NCBI GenBank assembly: GCA_963777095.1
Contig: CAVZOY010000004.1
Location: 527,805 to 591,804 of the forward strand
Reading direction: 5' to 3'
Length of the DNA stretch: 64,000 nucleotides
From: CAVZOY01 sp963777095
GTDB lineage: Bacteria > Actinomycetota > Actinomycetes > Mycobacteriales > Geodermatophilaceae
Numbering within the stretch: position 1 is the first letter of the stretch; every line of letters begins with the position of its first letter. Under the pieces are notes generated by a model, which was not told where the DNA came from, did no database searches, and was given only the letters and a program-made list of their open reading frames with translations. Below, piece by piece: positions 48,279-58,322 of the stretch. The translations under genes were made by a program, and so were the position numbers.

Positions 48279-51200
48279 GTGACCCCGCACCGGCCGCTGC
48301 CCAAGACCCCCGACTTCCCCGCCCTCGAGCAGCAGGTGCTCGAGCGCTGGCGCGAGCGCGACATCTTCCGCGAGTCGGTCCGCCGCCGCCAGGGCGCCGA
48401 GGAGTTCGTGTTCTACGAGGGCCCGCCGACCGCGAACGGCCGCCCGGGCTCGCACCACGTGCTCGCGCGCGTGTTCAAGGACATCTTCCCCCGCTACCAG
48501 ACGATGCTCGGCAAGTACGTCGAGCGCAAGGGCGGCTGGGACTGCCACGGCCTGCCGGTGGAGATCGCGGTCGAGCAGAAGCTCGGCTTCAAGACCAAGC
48601 ACGACATCGAGCGCTACGGCATCGCCGAGTTCAACCAGCAGTGCCGCGAGTCGGTGTTCGAGTTCCTCGAGGACTGGGACGCGCTGACCGAGCGGATCGG
48701 CTACTGGGTCGACATCGAGCACCCGTACCGCACGCTCGACACCACCTACATCGAGTCCGTCTGGTGGGCGCTGAAGACGATGTGGGAGCGCGAGCTGCTG
48801 TTCGAGGGGCACCGGGTCGTGCCCTACTGCGTGCGCTGCGGCACCGCGCTGAGCTCGCACGAGGTCGCGCAGGGCTACGAGGACGTCGAGGACCCGTCGA
48901 TCTACGTGACGTTCCCGGTCACCGAGCCGGTCGGCCCGCTGCGCGCCGGCGACCGGCTGCTGGCCTGGACGACGACGCCGTGGACGGTGCTCTCCCACGC
49001 CGCGCTCGCCGTCGCGCCCGACCTCACCTACGTGCGCACCGAGGACGGCTACGTGCTCGCGGAGGCGCGCGTGGAGGCGGTGCTCGGCGAGGACGCGCGG
49101 CGTCGCCGAGCGCTTCCACGGGCAGCGAGATCATCGGCACCCGCTACGAGCCGCCGTTCGACTTCATCAAGACCGAGGAGTTCGGGCCGAAGGGCCACAC
49201 CGTGCTGCCGGGCGACTTCGTCAGCGCCGACGACGGCACCGGCATCGTGCACACCTCGATCTCCTTCGGCGAGGACGACTACCGGCTCGGCCAGGAGCAG
49301 GGCATCAACGTCATCAACCCGGTGCGGCTCGACGGCACCTACGTCGACCGCATGGGTCCCTACGCCGGGCGCTGGGTCAAGGAGGCCGACCCCGACATCG
49401 TCGAGGACCTGCGCGCGCGCGGGCGCCTGCTGCGCGCCGAGACCTACCTGCACGCCTACCCGCACTGCTGGCGCTGCGGGACGCCGCTCCTCTACTACGC
49501 CAAGCCGTCGTGGTTCGTCGGCACCTCGAAGCTGCGCGACCGCCTGCTGGCCGCCAACGAGACCGTCGACTGGCACCCGGAGCACATCAAGCACGGCCGC
49601 ATGGGGCGCTGGCTGGAGAACAACGTCGACTGGGCGATCTCGCGCGAGCGCTACTGGGGCACGCCGCTGCCGGTGTGGCGCTGCGCGAACGGCCACGCCG
49701 AGTGCATCGGGTCGCTGGCCGAGCTGGCGGAGAAGTCGGGCGACATGCTCGAGGATCCGCACCGGCCGTTCGTCGACGCGCCGACGTGGGACTGCGCCGA
49801 CTGCGGCGAGCCGATGCAGCGCGTGCCCGAGGTGATCGACGTGTGGTTCGACTCCGGCTGCATGCCGTTCGCCCAGCACCACGCGCCGTTCGAGAACGAG
49901 GACGTCTTCGAGCAGCGCTTCCCCGCGAACTACATCTGCGAGGCGATCGACCAGACGCGCGGCTGGTTCTACTCGCTGCTCGCGGTCTCGACGCTGCTGT
50001 TCGACGAGGCGCCCTACAAGACCGTGCTGGTCCTCGGGCACATCGCCGACCCCGAGGGCAAGAAGATGTCGAAGTCGCTGGGGAACATCGTCCCGCCGTG
50101 GGAGGTCATCGACCAGCACGGCGCCGACGCGTTCCGCTGGTACTTCCTCGACGTCCAAGCAGCCGTGGGACGGCTACCTGTTCTCGACCGAGACGGTCGG
50201 CGAGTCGGTGCGCCAGTTCCTGCTCCAGCTGTGGAACACGTACGGCTTCTACGTCCTGTACGCGAACGTCAACGACGTCACGGAGCTCGCCGGGCCGGCG
50301 ACCGACCTCGACCGCTGGGCGCTCTCGCGCCTGTCGGCGACGGTGGCGACCGTCCGCGAGCGCCTCGACGACTACGACGCCACGCGCGCCGGCCACGCGA
50401 TCGCGGCGTTCGTCGACGAGCTCTCGAACTGGTACGTGCGGCGCTCGCGCCGGCGCTTCTGGGACGGCGACCCGGCGGCGTTCGGGACGCTGCACACCTG
50501 CCTGGTCACGGTGTCGAAGCTGCTCGCCCCGTTCACGCCGTTCATCGCCGACGAGCTCTACGACAACCTCGACGGCGCCGAGCCGAGCGTGCACCTGGAG
50601 GACTTTCCGGTGGCCGGCGAGCGCGACGAGGCGCTGGAGTTCGACATGGCCGTCGCGCGCGAGACGGTCGGCCTCGGGCTGAGCGCGCGCAGCCAGTCCA
50701 AGCTCAAGGTGCGCCAGCCGCTGCGCGCCGCCGTGGTGGTCGCCGCGGACCGCGAGCGCGCGCGCGCTGGATCGCCTCGGCGACGTCGTGCGCGAGGAGC
50801 TCAACGTCAAGGAGATCCGCTACGTCGCCCAGGCCGACGAGCTCGGCTCCTACGAGATCAAGCCCAACTACCGCGCGCTCGGCCCGCGCTTCGGCAAGGC
50901 GATGCCGCAGGTCGCCGCGGCGGTCGAGGCGCTCGAGCCGGCGCACGTCGCCGCGGCGCTGCGCGAGGGCACGCCCGTCGGGATCAGCATCGACGGCCAC
51001 GACCACGACCTCGGCGCCGACGACCTGTCGCTGGTCATGAAGCCGCTCGAGGGCTACCAGCTCGAGCGCGAGGGCTCACACGCGGTGGCGCTCGAGCTCG
51101 AGCTCGACGACGAGCTGCGCCGCGAGGGGCTCGCGCGCGAGGTCGTCCACGCGGTGCAGAACGCGCGCAAGTCCGCCGGCCTCGAGGTCGAGGACCGGAT

Positions 51201-51370
51201 CGAGCTGCGGCTGGGCGGCGACGACGAGCTGCTGGCCGCCGCCCGCGAGTACGAGGGCTACGTCACGGGCGAGGTGCTCGCCGACGTCGGTGGCCTACGG
51301 CGATGGCGACGGCGAGGCCGCCGCCACCATCGAAGGCCGCGAGCTGCGGATCGCGCTGGCGCGGGCCTAG
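48279..51370 (+). CDS. ileS: Isoleucyl-tRNA synthetase, eukaryote-like (IleS2) type
   Basis: Class I synthetase of about 1,029 residues. The HIGH region reads 'YEGPPTANGRPGSHHVLARV', then 'GGWDCHGLPVEIAVEQKLGF'; 'DWAISRERYWGTPLPVWRCA' and 'DCADCGEPMQRVPEVIDVWF' belong to the branch shared with eukaryotic cytosolic enzymes; KMSKS is in 'DPEGKKMSKSLGNIVPPWEV'. The editing domain CP1 has 'LAWTTTPWTVLSHAALAVAP'. Shifts near 49,105, 50,160, 50,770 and 51,297. GTG start at 48279 fits the -10 element. Stop shares CTAG with trxA. IleS2 enzymes elsewhere tolerate mupirocin. Confidence 0.94.
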
Positions 51371-51690
51371 GCGAGCGCGGGCTCGAGCTCGGCCTCGAGG
51401 CGCCGCTTGGGCATGGCGCCCTGGATGCGCTTGGCCTCCTGGCCGTTGCGGAACAGCACCATCGTCGGGATCGCGAGGATCTGGTAGTTCGCGGCGGTCT
51501 GCTGGTTCTCGTCGATGTTCAGCTTGACGACGCGCAGGTTGTCGCGCTCGTCGGCGATCTCCTCGAGGACGGGGGCGACGACTCGGCACGGACCGCACCA
51601 CGGCGCCCAGAAGTCGACCAGCACGGGCTGATCGGACTCGAGGACCTCGGCCTGGAAGTCGCCGTCGGTCACGTGCTTGATGTCGGCCAT
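51367..51690 (-). CDS. trxA: Thioredoxin
   Basis: 107 residues, intact. 'KHVTDGDFQAEVLESDQPVL' leads into the active site 'VDFWAPWCGPCRVVAPVLEE', followed by 'LRVVKLNIDENQQTAANYQI' and the cis-Pro 'AIPTMVLFRNGQEAKRIQGA'. General cytoplasmic disulfide reductant. ATG 51690 is preceded by AAAGGA; a longer frame starting at 51732 would cover the promoter. Its TAG overlaps the ileS TAG in CTAG. Confidence 0.96.
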   Translation of the reverse strand: MADIKHVTDGDFQAEVLESDQPVLVDFWAPWCGPCRVVAPVLEEIADERDNLRVVKLNIDENQQTAANYQILAIPTMVLFRNGQEAKRIQGAMPKRRLEAELEPALA

Positions 51691-51721
51691 TCTGGTCCTT
51701 TCGCGGTGGCTTGCTTCAGAA

Positions 51722-51727
51722 AGTATA
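51722..51727 (-). promoter_or_regulatory. Candidate -10 element of trxA
   Basis: Minus strand reads TATACT, close to the TATAAT consensus, 31 nt before the trxA ATG, giving a leader of roughly 25 nt with the ribosome site AAAGGA. No clear -35 is seen; a sigma-R type GGAAT motif is not evident. Confidence 0.45.
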
Positions 51728-51735
51728 GCCACGGC

Positions 51736-52444
51736 TTATCCGGCAAGCGCGACGAGCAAACGCGGAGTCACCCACGTCTCCACCGCCGCGGCGGCGATGA
51801 TGATCGGGATCGCGATCGCGACCGTCACGAACGTCGCCGCGAGCAGCTCGTTCCACTGCCTTGCGGCGGCTCGCGATCGTCCACGCGGCGAGCGGGAGGA
51901 AGAGCGCGAACAGCTCCGGCATCGCGTGCGAGCGAGAGGCCGAGCAGCAGCAGCGCGGGCGACATGTCGAGCTGCGCCGACAGCGTCGAGGCGGCGCTGC
52001 CGAGCGCCTACGCCTGCGTGGTCAGAGCGAGAAGAGCGTCGCGGCGATCACGAAGCGCGATCGCCAGCGGGCCGGCCTTGTCGTGGATCCAGCGCCAGAC
52101 GCCGGAGTAGCCCTCGGCCACCTGCGGCAGCGAGGAGCCGGCCATGAAGCCCGCCACGCACGCGAAGCCGTGGAGCGCGAGCACGAGCCCGTTGCGGTAG
52201 AGCACGAAGCCGAAGTCGCCGAGGTTGGCGGGGCAGTACGAGGCCGGGGAAGTAGACGGGCGTGGGGTCGGGCGTCGAGAGCGTGGCGACCACCCACGTG
52301 GCCAAGAGCAGCGTCGACGGCGATCGCGAGGCTGCCGAGCGCCCACGGCCGCAGCGGCGTCGCCGGCTTGGCCGCACCAGCGCGCGCAGCGCCGTCGCGG
52401 GTGTCGGCCCATCCCTGGACCAGGGCCATGTTCTCTGCGTTCAT
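51736..52444 (-). CDS. SpoIIM-like (DUF95) membrane protein
   Basis: About 235 residues, five to six membrane segments. 'LVLYRNGLVLALHGFACVAG' type glycine-rich helix, 'AMPELFALFLPLAAWTIASR' (the HGxxELxA-like segment; here H-A-M-P-E-L-F-A) and the end 'ETWVTPRLLVALAG' fit stage II sporulation protein M-like proteins, which are widespread in non-sporulating bacteria, often as putative channels or transport partners. Four or more shifts. ATG overlaps the GT2 stop. Confidence 0.78.
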
Positions 52445-53166
52445 CCTGTTGGTGTCGGCAGGTCCGGCCGCGAGGATGAGCGCAGCGCGGGCACGAGCCA
52501 GGCCGCCTCGAGCGCGATCCGGGCGGTCATCTTCGAGCGCCCGGCGTCGCGCTCGCGGAACACGATCGGCGCCTCGATCACCCGCAGGCCGCGGCACAGC
52601 GCGCGATAGGTCAGCTCGACCTGGAAGGCGTAGCCCTGCGAGCGCACCGTCGCGGGCTCGATCGCGCGCAGCGCGCCGGCGCGCCAGGTCTTCAGCCCGC
52701 CGGTCAGGTCGCGCACCGGGACGCGCAGGACGGCGCGCGCGTAGAGGCAGCCGGCGCGGCTGACCGCGCGGCGCGCGGGGTGCCAGCCGACCACGCCGCC
52801 GCCGGGCACGTAGCGCGAGCCGAGCGCGAGGTCGGCGCCGCCGCGGGCGAGCGCGATCAGGCCCGGCAGCGCGGCCGGGTCGTGGGAGCCGTCGGCGTCC
52901 ATCTGGCAGACGAGCTCGGCGCCGCCCGCGAGCGCGCGCGCGAAGCCGGCGACGTAGGCGGAGCCGAGGCCGAGCTTGGCCGGGCGGTGCAGCACGTCGG
53001 CGCCGAGCCGCTCGGCGAGCGCGCCGGTGCCGTCGGGCGAGGCGTCGTCGACGACGAGGACGTGCAGGTCCTCGCCCGCCAGCGCGGCGCGGGCGCCCGC
53101 GATCACACGCTCGAGGCTCGCGGCCTCGTCGTAGGTGGGGAGGATGAGCCAGACGGGGCCGGGCAC
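52441..53166 (-). CDS. Polyprenol-phosphate mannosyltransferase-like GT2 enzyme
   Basis: 241 residues, intact. 'WLILPTYDEAASLERVIAGA', 'HVLVVDDASPDGTGALAERL' (nucleotide-binding DD), 'AYVAGFARALAGGAELVCQM' with DADGSHDPAALPGL (DxD) and 'SRYVPGGGVVGWHPARRAVS' are hallmarks of dolichol/polyprenol-phosphate mannose synthases (DPM1-like). Makes lipid-linked mannose for outer-face glycosylation. No C-terminal membrane domain. GTG start, 28 nt from the divergent polX. Confidence 0.9.
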   Translation of the reverse strand: MPGPVWLILPTYDEAASLERVIAGARAALAGEDLHVLVVDDASPDGTGALAERLGADVLHRPAKLGLGSAYVAGFARALAGGAELVCQMDADGSHDPAALPGLIALARGGADLALGSRYVPGGGVVGWHPARRAVSRAGCLYARAVLRVPVRDLTGGLKTWRAGALRAIEPATVRSQGYAFQVELTYRALCRGLRVIEAPIVFRERDAGRSKMTARIALEAAWLVPALRSSSRPDLPTPTG

Positions 53167-53177
53167 GGGCTCGGCCC

Positions 53178-53184
53178 TACGCTA
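53178..53184. promoter_or_regulatory. Overlapping divergent -10 elements (GT2 / polX)
   Basis: TACGCTA reads TACGCT on the plus strand (53178-53183, 11 nt before the polX ATG) and TAGCGT on the minus strand (53184-53179, 12 nt before the GT2 GTG). A second plus-strand candidate, TAGAAC, starts at 53183. Confidence 0.5.
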
Positions 53185-53194
53185 GAACCCCGCC

Positions 53195-54941
53195 ATGGCC
53201 GACCTGACCAACGCCCAGATCGCCGCCGCGTTCGACGAGCTCGGCGACCTCTACGAGCTCGACGGCGCGGTCAACTACCGCGTGATCGCCTACCGCACGG
53301 CGGCCAAGGCCGTGCGCGAGTCCTCGGTGTCCGTGGTGCAGATGACGCGCGACGGGCGCGTCACCGAGATCAACGGGATCGGCAAGACGCTCGAGGAGAA
53401 GATCCACGCGCTCGACCAGACCGGCGACATCCCGACCGCCAAGAAGCTGCGCGACAAGTTCCCGAGCGGGCTGATCTCCGTCATGCACCTGCCGGGCTTC
53501 GGGCCCAAGCGCGCGCGGCGGCTCTACGACGAGCTCGGCATCGACTCGCTCGACGCGCTGCGCGCGGCCGCCGAGCAGGAGAAGATCCGCGCGCTGCGCG
53601 GCTTCGGCGCGAAGGTCGAGGAGCAGCTGCTCAAGACGCTGGCGGAGTCGCCCGAGGGCGGCCCGGCGCCGCGGATCCTGCTCTCGCGCGCGGAGAACAT
53701 CGCCGAGCAGATCGTCGGCGCGCTGCGCTCGCACCCGGCGGCCGAGCGCGTCGAGGTGGCGGGCTCGCTGCGCCGCCAGGCCGACTCGGTCAAGGACCTC
53801 GACATCATCGCCACCGCCAAGGACCCGGCCGCGCTGGCGGCCGCGCTCGGCGAGCTGCCGCTGATCGAGTCGGTGCACTCGGCGGGCGACGCCGGCGCGC
53901 GGGTGATGACCCACGCGGGCATGAAGGTCGACCTCAAGGTCGTCGAGCCCGACCAGTTCGGCAACGTGCTCCAGCACTTCACCGGCGCGAAGGCGCACAA
54001 CGTGGCGATGCGCGAGGCCGCCGTGCGGAAGGGGCTGCACGTCAGCGAGTACGGGATCCTCGACGACGAGACCGGCGAGACGACGCGCTGCGCGACCGAG
54101 GAGGAGGTCTACGAGCGGCTCGGGCTCGCGTGGATCCCGCCGGAGCTGCGCGAGGGCCGCGGCGAGCTCGAGGCGGCGTTGCCGGGCGGGCCGCGGGCTG
54201 CCGGAGCTGATCACCGTGGAGGACATGAAGGGCGACCTGCACTGCCACACGACGCTCTCCGACGGGCGCCAGACGCTCGAGCAGATGGTCGACGGGGCGC
54301 GCGAGCGCGGGCTCGAGTACCTCGCGGTGACCGACCACTCGGCCTCGCACGGGTTCGGCGACCACGTGACGCCGGAGGCGCTCGAGGAGCGGATCGAGGA
54401 GGTCCACGCGCTCAACGCGTCGCTCGACGACTTCGAGGTGCTGGCCGGCAGCGAGGTCAACATCCTCCCCGACGGCTCGCTCGACTACGACGACGAGCTG
54501 CTCGCGAAGCTCGACTGGGTCATCGCCTCGGTCCACACCTCGTTCTCGATGGGCGAGAAGGAGATGACCGACCGCATGATCCGCGCGATCGAGCACCCGC
54601 TGGTCGACGCGATCGGCCACCCGACCGGCCGCAAGATCGAGACGCGCCCGCCCTACGGGCTCGACATCGAGCGCGTGATCGAGGCGGCCGCGCGGACCGG
54701 CACGATGCTCGAGATCAACGCCTCGCCGGACCGCCGCGACCTCAACGAGCTGCACGCGCGCGCGGCGGCGCAGGCGGGCGTCGGCGTGCTGGTCAACACC
54801 GACGCGCACTCGGTGCGCAACTTCGACCTGCTGCGCTACGGGATCGCGACCGCGCGGCGCGCGTGGCTGACGCCCGAGCAGGTGCCGAACACGCGGCCGT
54901 GGAAGGAGTTCGCGCCGCTGCGGAAGCGCGCGAAGGGCTGA
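53195..54941 (+). CDS. polX: DNA polymerase/3'-5' exonuclease PolX
   Basis: Family X repair polymerase of about 581 residues. N-terminal helical 8-kDa-like domain ('YELDGAVNYRVIAYRTAAKA'), helix-hairpin-helix 'INGIGKTLEEKIHALDQTG' and 'LPGFGPKRARRLYDELGIDS', the polymerase palm 'VEVAGSLRRQADSVKDLDII' (GS and DxD), and a C-terminal PHP domain ('MKGDLHCHTTLSDGRQTLEQ', 'AVTDHSASHGFGDHV', 'VLVNTDAHSVRNFDLLRYG'). Fills short gaps and has exonuclease activity. One shift near 54,195. The last codons and the TGA lie inside the left arm of element B. Confidence 0.95.
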
Positions 54942-55098
54942 ACGTCAACGGCGGCTGGGTAGGGAGGGGTTCGGACCGCCGCGGCGCGGTTGGTCGGGGG
55001 TGTGGTCAGTTCGTGTCAATTATTCATACGCGAGCCGACCACACCCGGCCGAGCGCAGCCGCCGCGGCACCCCGCACCCTTCCCTCAATGCGCCGTTG
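54935..55098. repeat. Palindromic intergenic element B
   Basis: Left arm 54935-54966 begins GGGCTGAACGTCAACGGC and contains the polX stop. Outer ends CAACGGCG (54946-54953) and CGCCGTTG (55091-55098) are inverted repeats; the inner stem GGGTGTGGTC (54998-55007) pairs perfectly with GACCACACCC (55037-55046); the regions between are about 70 percent complementary. The 29-nt central loop is AT-rich (TCAATTATTCATA), striking here. The right end covers the last codons of the convergent SDR gene. Same family as element A. Confidence 0.7.
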
Positions 55099-55968
55099 CC
55101 GTGCTCCGCCCGGCCCGCTCGGCCTCGCCGCCGGCGCCGACCGCGTCGTTGCCGCGCTCCAGCGCCTCGCGCTCGGCGATCTGGTCGTAGCGCGCGATGT
55201 CCGTGCGCAGCTGCTCGCTCGGTCAGCCGCGGCAGGATCGGCCTGAGCCACATCAGCGGGATCAGCCAGCGCGGGCAGACGACGATGCGGCTGCGGCGCT
55301 CGATCCCGCGCACGACGGCCTCGGCCGCCGCGCTCACCGGGTAGGTCTTGGCGAGCGGGCCCTTGATCGAGCCGCGCATCGCCGCGCCGAGGTCGAGGCG
55401 GTCGGCGCCGCGGACCATCTCGGTGTCGATCCAGGAGAAGTAGGCGACGCCGACGTCGACGCCGAAGGCCTGCGTCTCCACGCGCAGCGCGAGCGAGAGG
55501 TTCTCGACGCCCGACTTCGCCGCGCCGTAGGCGGCGAGCCCGACCGGCGGGAGGATCGCCGCCATCGAGGCGACCGGCAGGATGTAGCCGCGGCGCTCGA
55601 TGACGTGCGGGAGCGTCGCGCGGATCGTGCGCCAGACGCCGATGAGGTTGACCTCGATCACGCGCTCGAACGCGTCGGGGTCCATCGTGCGGAGGAAGCC
55701 CGGCGGAGCGCGATCCCGGCGCACGCGAACACGGTGTCGATCCCGCCGAACGCCTCGACCGTGCCGGCGACGGCGGCGTCGAGCGCGTCGCGGTCGGTGA
55801 CGTCGGCCTCGAAGGTGACGGAGCCGGGGCAGTCGGCGGCGACCGCCGCGAGGTCGCCGAGGCCGACGAGCGACACGCGCGCGCCGCGGGCGGCGAGGCG
55901 GCGGGCGGTCTCGGCGCCGATCCCGTGCGCGGCGCCGGTGATGAAGACGGACTGGCCGGAGAGGTCAT
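55085..55968 (-). CDS. Short-chain dehydrogenase/reductase
   Basis: About 293 residues. 'SVFITGAAHGIGAETARRLA' (TGxxxGIG), 'CPGSVTFEADVTDRDALDAA', 'DTVFACAGIA' (NAG-like), catalytic Ser/Tyr/Lys in 'ILPVASMAAILPPVGLAAYG' and AAKSGVENLSLAL. The C-terminus has 'CPRWLIPLMWLRPILPRL', which could touch membrane. Substrate unknown. A base seems missing or extra right after the ATG (55968), with further shifts near 55,706 and 55,220. The stop codon sits inside element B. Overlaps the glycosyltransferase stop (ATGA). Confidence 0.86.
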
Positions 55969-56970
55969 GGCCGCGAGACTAGCCGCGGCAGCAGCTGCTC
56001 GCGCACGACCGCGTCGACCGTCTCGGGCCGCCACGGCGCCAGCAGCTCGGCGGCCCGCGCGGCGTAGCCGGGCGACGGGTGGTCGAGCGCGGCCCGGATC
56101 CCCTCGGCGATCCCGCCGACGAGCCGCGAGTCGAGCTCGCGCGCGAGCGGCAGCGCCGCGTACGGGCCGGGCGAGGCGGTGGTGACGAGCTGGCAGCCGT
56201 CGGCGAGCGCCTCGAGCTGCGCGATCCCGTAGTCCTCCCGCCGCGGCGCGCAGACGAAGACGCGCGCGCGCCGCAGGAGCGCGCGGTAGTCGGCGCGCGG
56301 GAGCATCCCCGCGAAGCGAACCCCCGTCGGGCGCGCCGCTCCGCGCAGCAGGCCGGCCCGCTTCGCGCCCGGCCTCGTCGAGGCCCGCGACGACGAGCTC
56401 TTCGCCCTCGTGCCGCGCCGCCTCCCACGCGGCGAGCACGCGGTCCAGGCCCTTCTTCTCCGGGTTGGCCCCGTACGTGATCGCCGCGATGTCGCGCTCG
56501 CCGGCCGCTCCGCTCGGCTCCACCGGCACCGGCACGACGACCGCGTCGCCGTGCGGCGCCGGCGCCTCGGCCAGCCCGCCCTCGCTCCACGGCACCAGCA
56601 GCGGCGCGTCGCGGAACCGCCGCTTCTCCACCGGCCGCTGCCAGACGCCGTGCCGGCCCGGGCGGTTGCCGGCGGCGGGGGCGTCGAAGCGGATCGCGCC
56701 CGGGCGCGGCGCCAGCAGCGCGGCGGTCGTCGACGAGTACAGGACCGCCCGCGGGTGGTGCTCGTGGATCGCCTCGGCCGCGGCCGCCCGCGCCGCGCGC
56801 GCCCAGGCCAGCTCGAGCAGCGCGTAGGTCCGCCACTCGCGCGGCCGCTCCGCGGCGGCCGACACGACCTCCGCGCCCGCCCGGCGCAGCGACTCCGCCA
56901 GCTCCTCGTCCGCCTCCCGCAGCCCCGCGGTGCCGCCCAGCGACACCAGCAGGACGTCCGGCCGCGCCAT
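55965..56970 (-). CDS. Glycosyltransferase family 1-like (GT4) protein
   Basis: About 334 residues, GT-B fold. N-terminal 'RPDVLLVSLGGTAGLREADE', an acceptor half with 'SSTTAALLAPRPGAIRFDAP', then 'DIAAITYGANPEKKGLDRVL' and 'MLPRADYRALLRRARVFVCA' with PRREDYGIAQLEALADG: the E-x7-E donor motif of GT4. Substrates are unknown; sugar-nucleotide dependent. Two shifts near 56,365 and 56,320. One-base overlap with the membrane protein gene upstream (TGATG). Confidence 0.85.
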
Positions 56971-57485
56971 CAGGGCTGGGGCAGGAACGAGCCGCCGAAG
57001 CCGGGCGTGCGCACGAGCTGGATCGGGCTCAGCGGCGAGGTCTTGTCGACGTAGAAGCGCACCGCGTCGCGCTCCTCGATCGCCGCCACCGCCGACTCCT
57101 GGCGCCGCCACGCCAGCGCCCAGATGATCGCGAAGCCCGCCGCCACCGCCGCCACCTGCGGGAGGAAGAACCCGATCACGCCGGCCGCGAACGTCGAGAG
57201 CAGCAGCGGCCACAGGCGGTTGGCGATCGTCAGCCCCGGCCGCAGCTCGGGCAGCGTCGTCTGCGCCTTCGCGGTCGCCAGCAGGCGCGCGATCGGCGGG
57301 TTCGCCTCCGCGCGCCGCCCCAGCCGGGCGCCGATCGCCGCCGCCACGAGCCACCAGCCGGCGGCCACGTAGACCGCCAGCGGCTCGAGGTCGCGCGTCA
57401 GCGAGATCACCGTCAGCGCGGCGAGCAGCGTCGCCGCGCCGGCGCTGAGCAGGACCGTCGCCTTGAGGAAGTCGACGAACCGCAC
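56970..57485 (-). CDS. Membrane protein of unknown function (171 aa)
   Basis: Intact frame. Four hydrophobic segments ('ATVLLSAGAATLLAALTVIS', 'PLAVYVAAGWWLVAAAIGA', 'LWPLLLSTFAAGVIGFFLPQ', 'AAVAAGFAIIWALAWRRQES') and a short soluble end with 'FYVDKTSPLSPIQLVRTPGF'. No charged residues in the helices suggest transport. Between otsB and a glycosyltransferase on the same strand, so possibly part of a glycan or stress unit. Confidence 0.75.
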   Translation of the reverse strand: MRFVDFLKATVLLSAGAATLLAALTVISLTRDLEPLAVYVAAGWWLVAAAIGARLGRRAEANPPIARLLATAKAQTTLPELRPGLTIANRLWPLLLSTFAAGVIGFFLPQVAAVAAGFAIIWALAWRRQESAVAAIEERDAVRFYVDKTSPLSPIQLVRTPGFGGSFLPQP

Positions 57486-57494
57486 CCGGGGCGC

Positions 57495-58304
57495 TTAGCG
57501 GATCAGCGCTCGCAGGAGGTCGCGCACGCCGTCCGTGCCGTCGACCATCACGTCGGCCTCGTCCTCCAGCGCCGACGGCGTCTCGTCGCCCGAGCTGACG
57601 CCGACCCGCAGCGCGCGCTTGAGCGAGCCGATCTCGACCAGCTCGGTGAGGCCGCGGAAGGCGTCGATGTCCGTGGTGTCGTCGCCGACGTAGATCGCCG
57701 CCTCGAGCTCGACGTCGCGCAGCAGCGTGACGATCCCCGCGCCCTTGTCGATCCGCACCGGCGGCCGGATCTCGAGCACCTTGCGGCCCCAGTGGGCGTT
57801 GAAGCCGGCCTTCTCGGCCGCCTCGGCGACCTCGCGCACCGCGGCCTCCGCCTCGTCCTCGTCGGGCACGTCGCGCCAGTGCAGCGCCGCGATCGCCTCC
57901 TTGTCCTCGAGCCGCACGCGCAGCTTGCGCAGCGACTCGGTGAAGGCCTCGCGGGCGAAGTTCTGCACCCGCCGCGTCCACGCCTGCAGCTCGCGGTCCA
58001 TCTCCGGCGCGATCGAGCCGGGGCGCAGGATCTCCGACCCGTGGGAGCCGAGGTAGGCGATCGAGCCGAGCGACACGACCCGCCGCGCATCCGACGCCCG
58101 GCGCCCCGACACGCACGCCACCACGCCGTAGCGCTTGGCGACCTCGATCAGCGGCCGCCGCGTCGTCTCGGGCATGTGCGCGTCGTCGGGATGCTGGACG
58201 ATCGGGGCGAGCACGCCGTCGACGTCGAGCAGCACGGCGGAGCGCTCAGGGTCGTCCTTGAGGGGCTGGATGAGCTCGTCGAGGGAGCCGTTCGGGGAGG
58301 ACAC
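57495..58304 (-). CDS. otsB: Trehalose-6-phosphate phosphatase
   Basis: 269 residues, intact. HAD motifs: 'SAVLLDVDGVLAPIVQHPDD' (nucleophile Asp), 'YGVVACVSGRRASDARRVVS', 'YLGSHGSEILRPG' (typical OtsB) and 'AAIYVGDDTTDIDAFRGLTE' (metal-binding GDDxTDxDAF). The cap sequence 'WRDVPDEDEAEAAVREVAEA' is also OtsB-like. Releases trehalose from trehalose-6-phosphate; no otsA is visible in the window. GTG start chosen 19 nt from the divergent cupin start. Confidence 0.93.
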   Translation of the reverse strand: MSSPNGSLDELIQPLKDDPERSAVLLDVDGVLAPIVQHPDDAHMPETTRRPLIEVAKRYGVVACVSGRRASDARRVVSLGSIAYLGSHGSEILRPGSIAPEMDRELQAWTRRVQNFAREAFTESLRKLRVRLEDKEAIAALHWRDVPDEDEAEAAVREVAEAAEKAGFNAHWGRKVLEIRPPVRIDKGAGIVTLLRDVELEAAIYVGDDTTDIDAFRGLTELVEIGSLKRALRVGVSSGDETPSALEDEADVMVDGTDGVRDLLRALIR

Positions 58305-58310
58305 GGCCCT

Positions 58311-58316
58311 TAGTAT
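58311..58316 (+). promoter_or_regulatory. Candidate -10 of the cupin gene
   Basis: TAGTAT ends 6 nt before the cupin ATG, so the transcript would be leaderless. The reverse strand of the same spot reads TACTAA, a weaker match pointing toward otsB. Confidence 0.45.
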
Positions 58317-58322
58317 GAAGGC

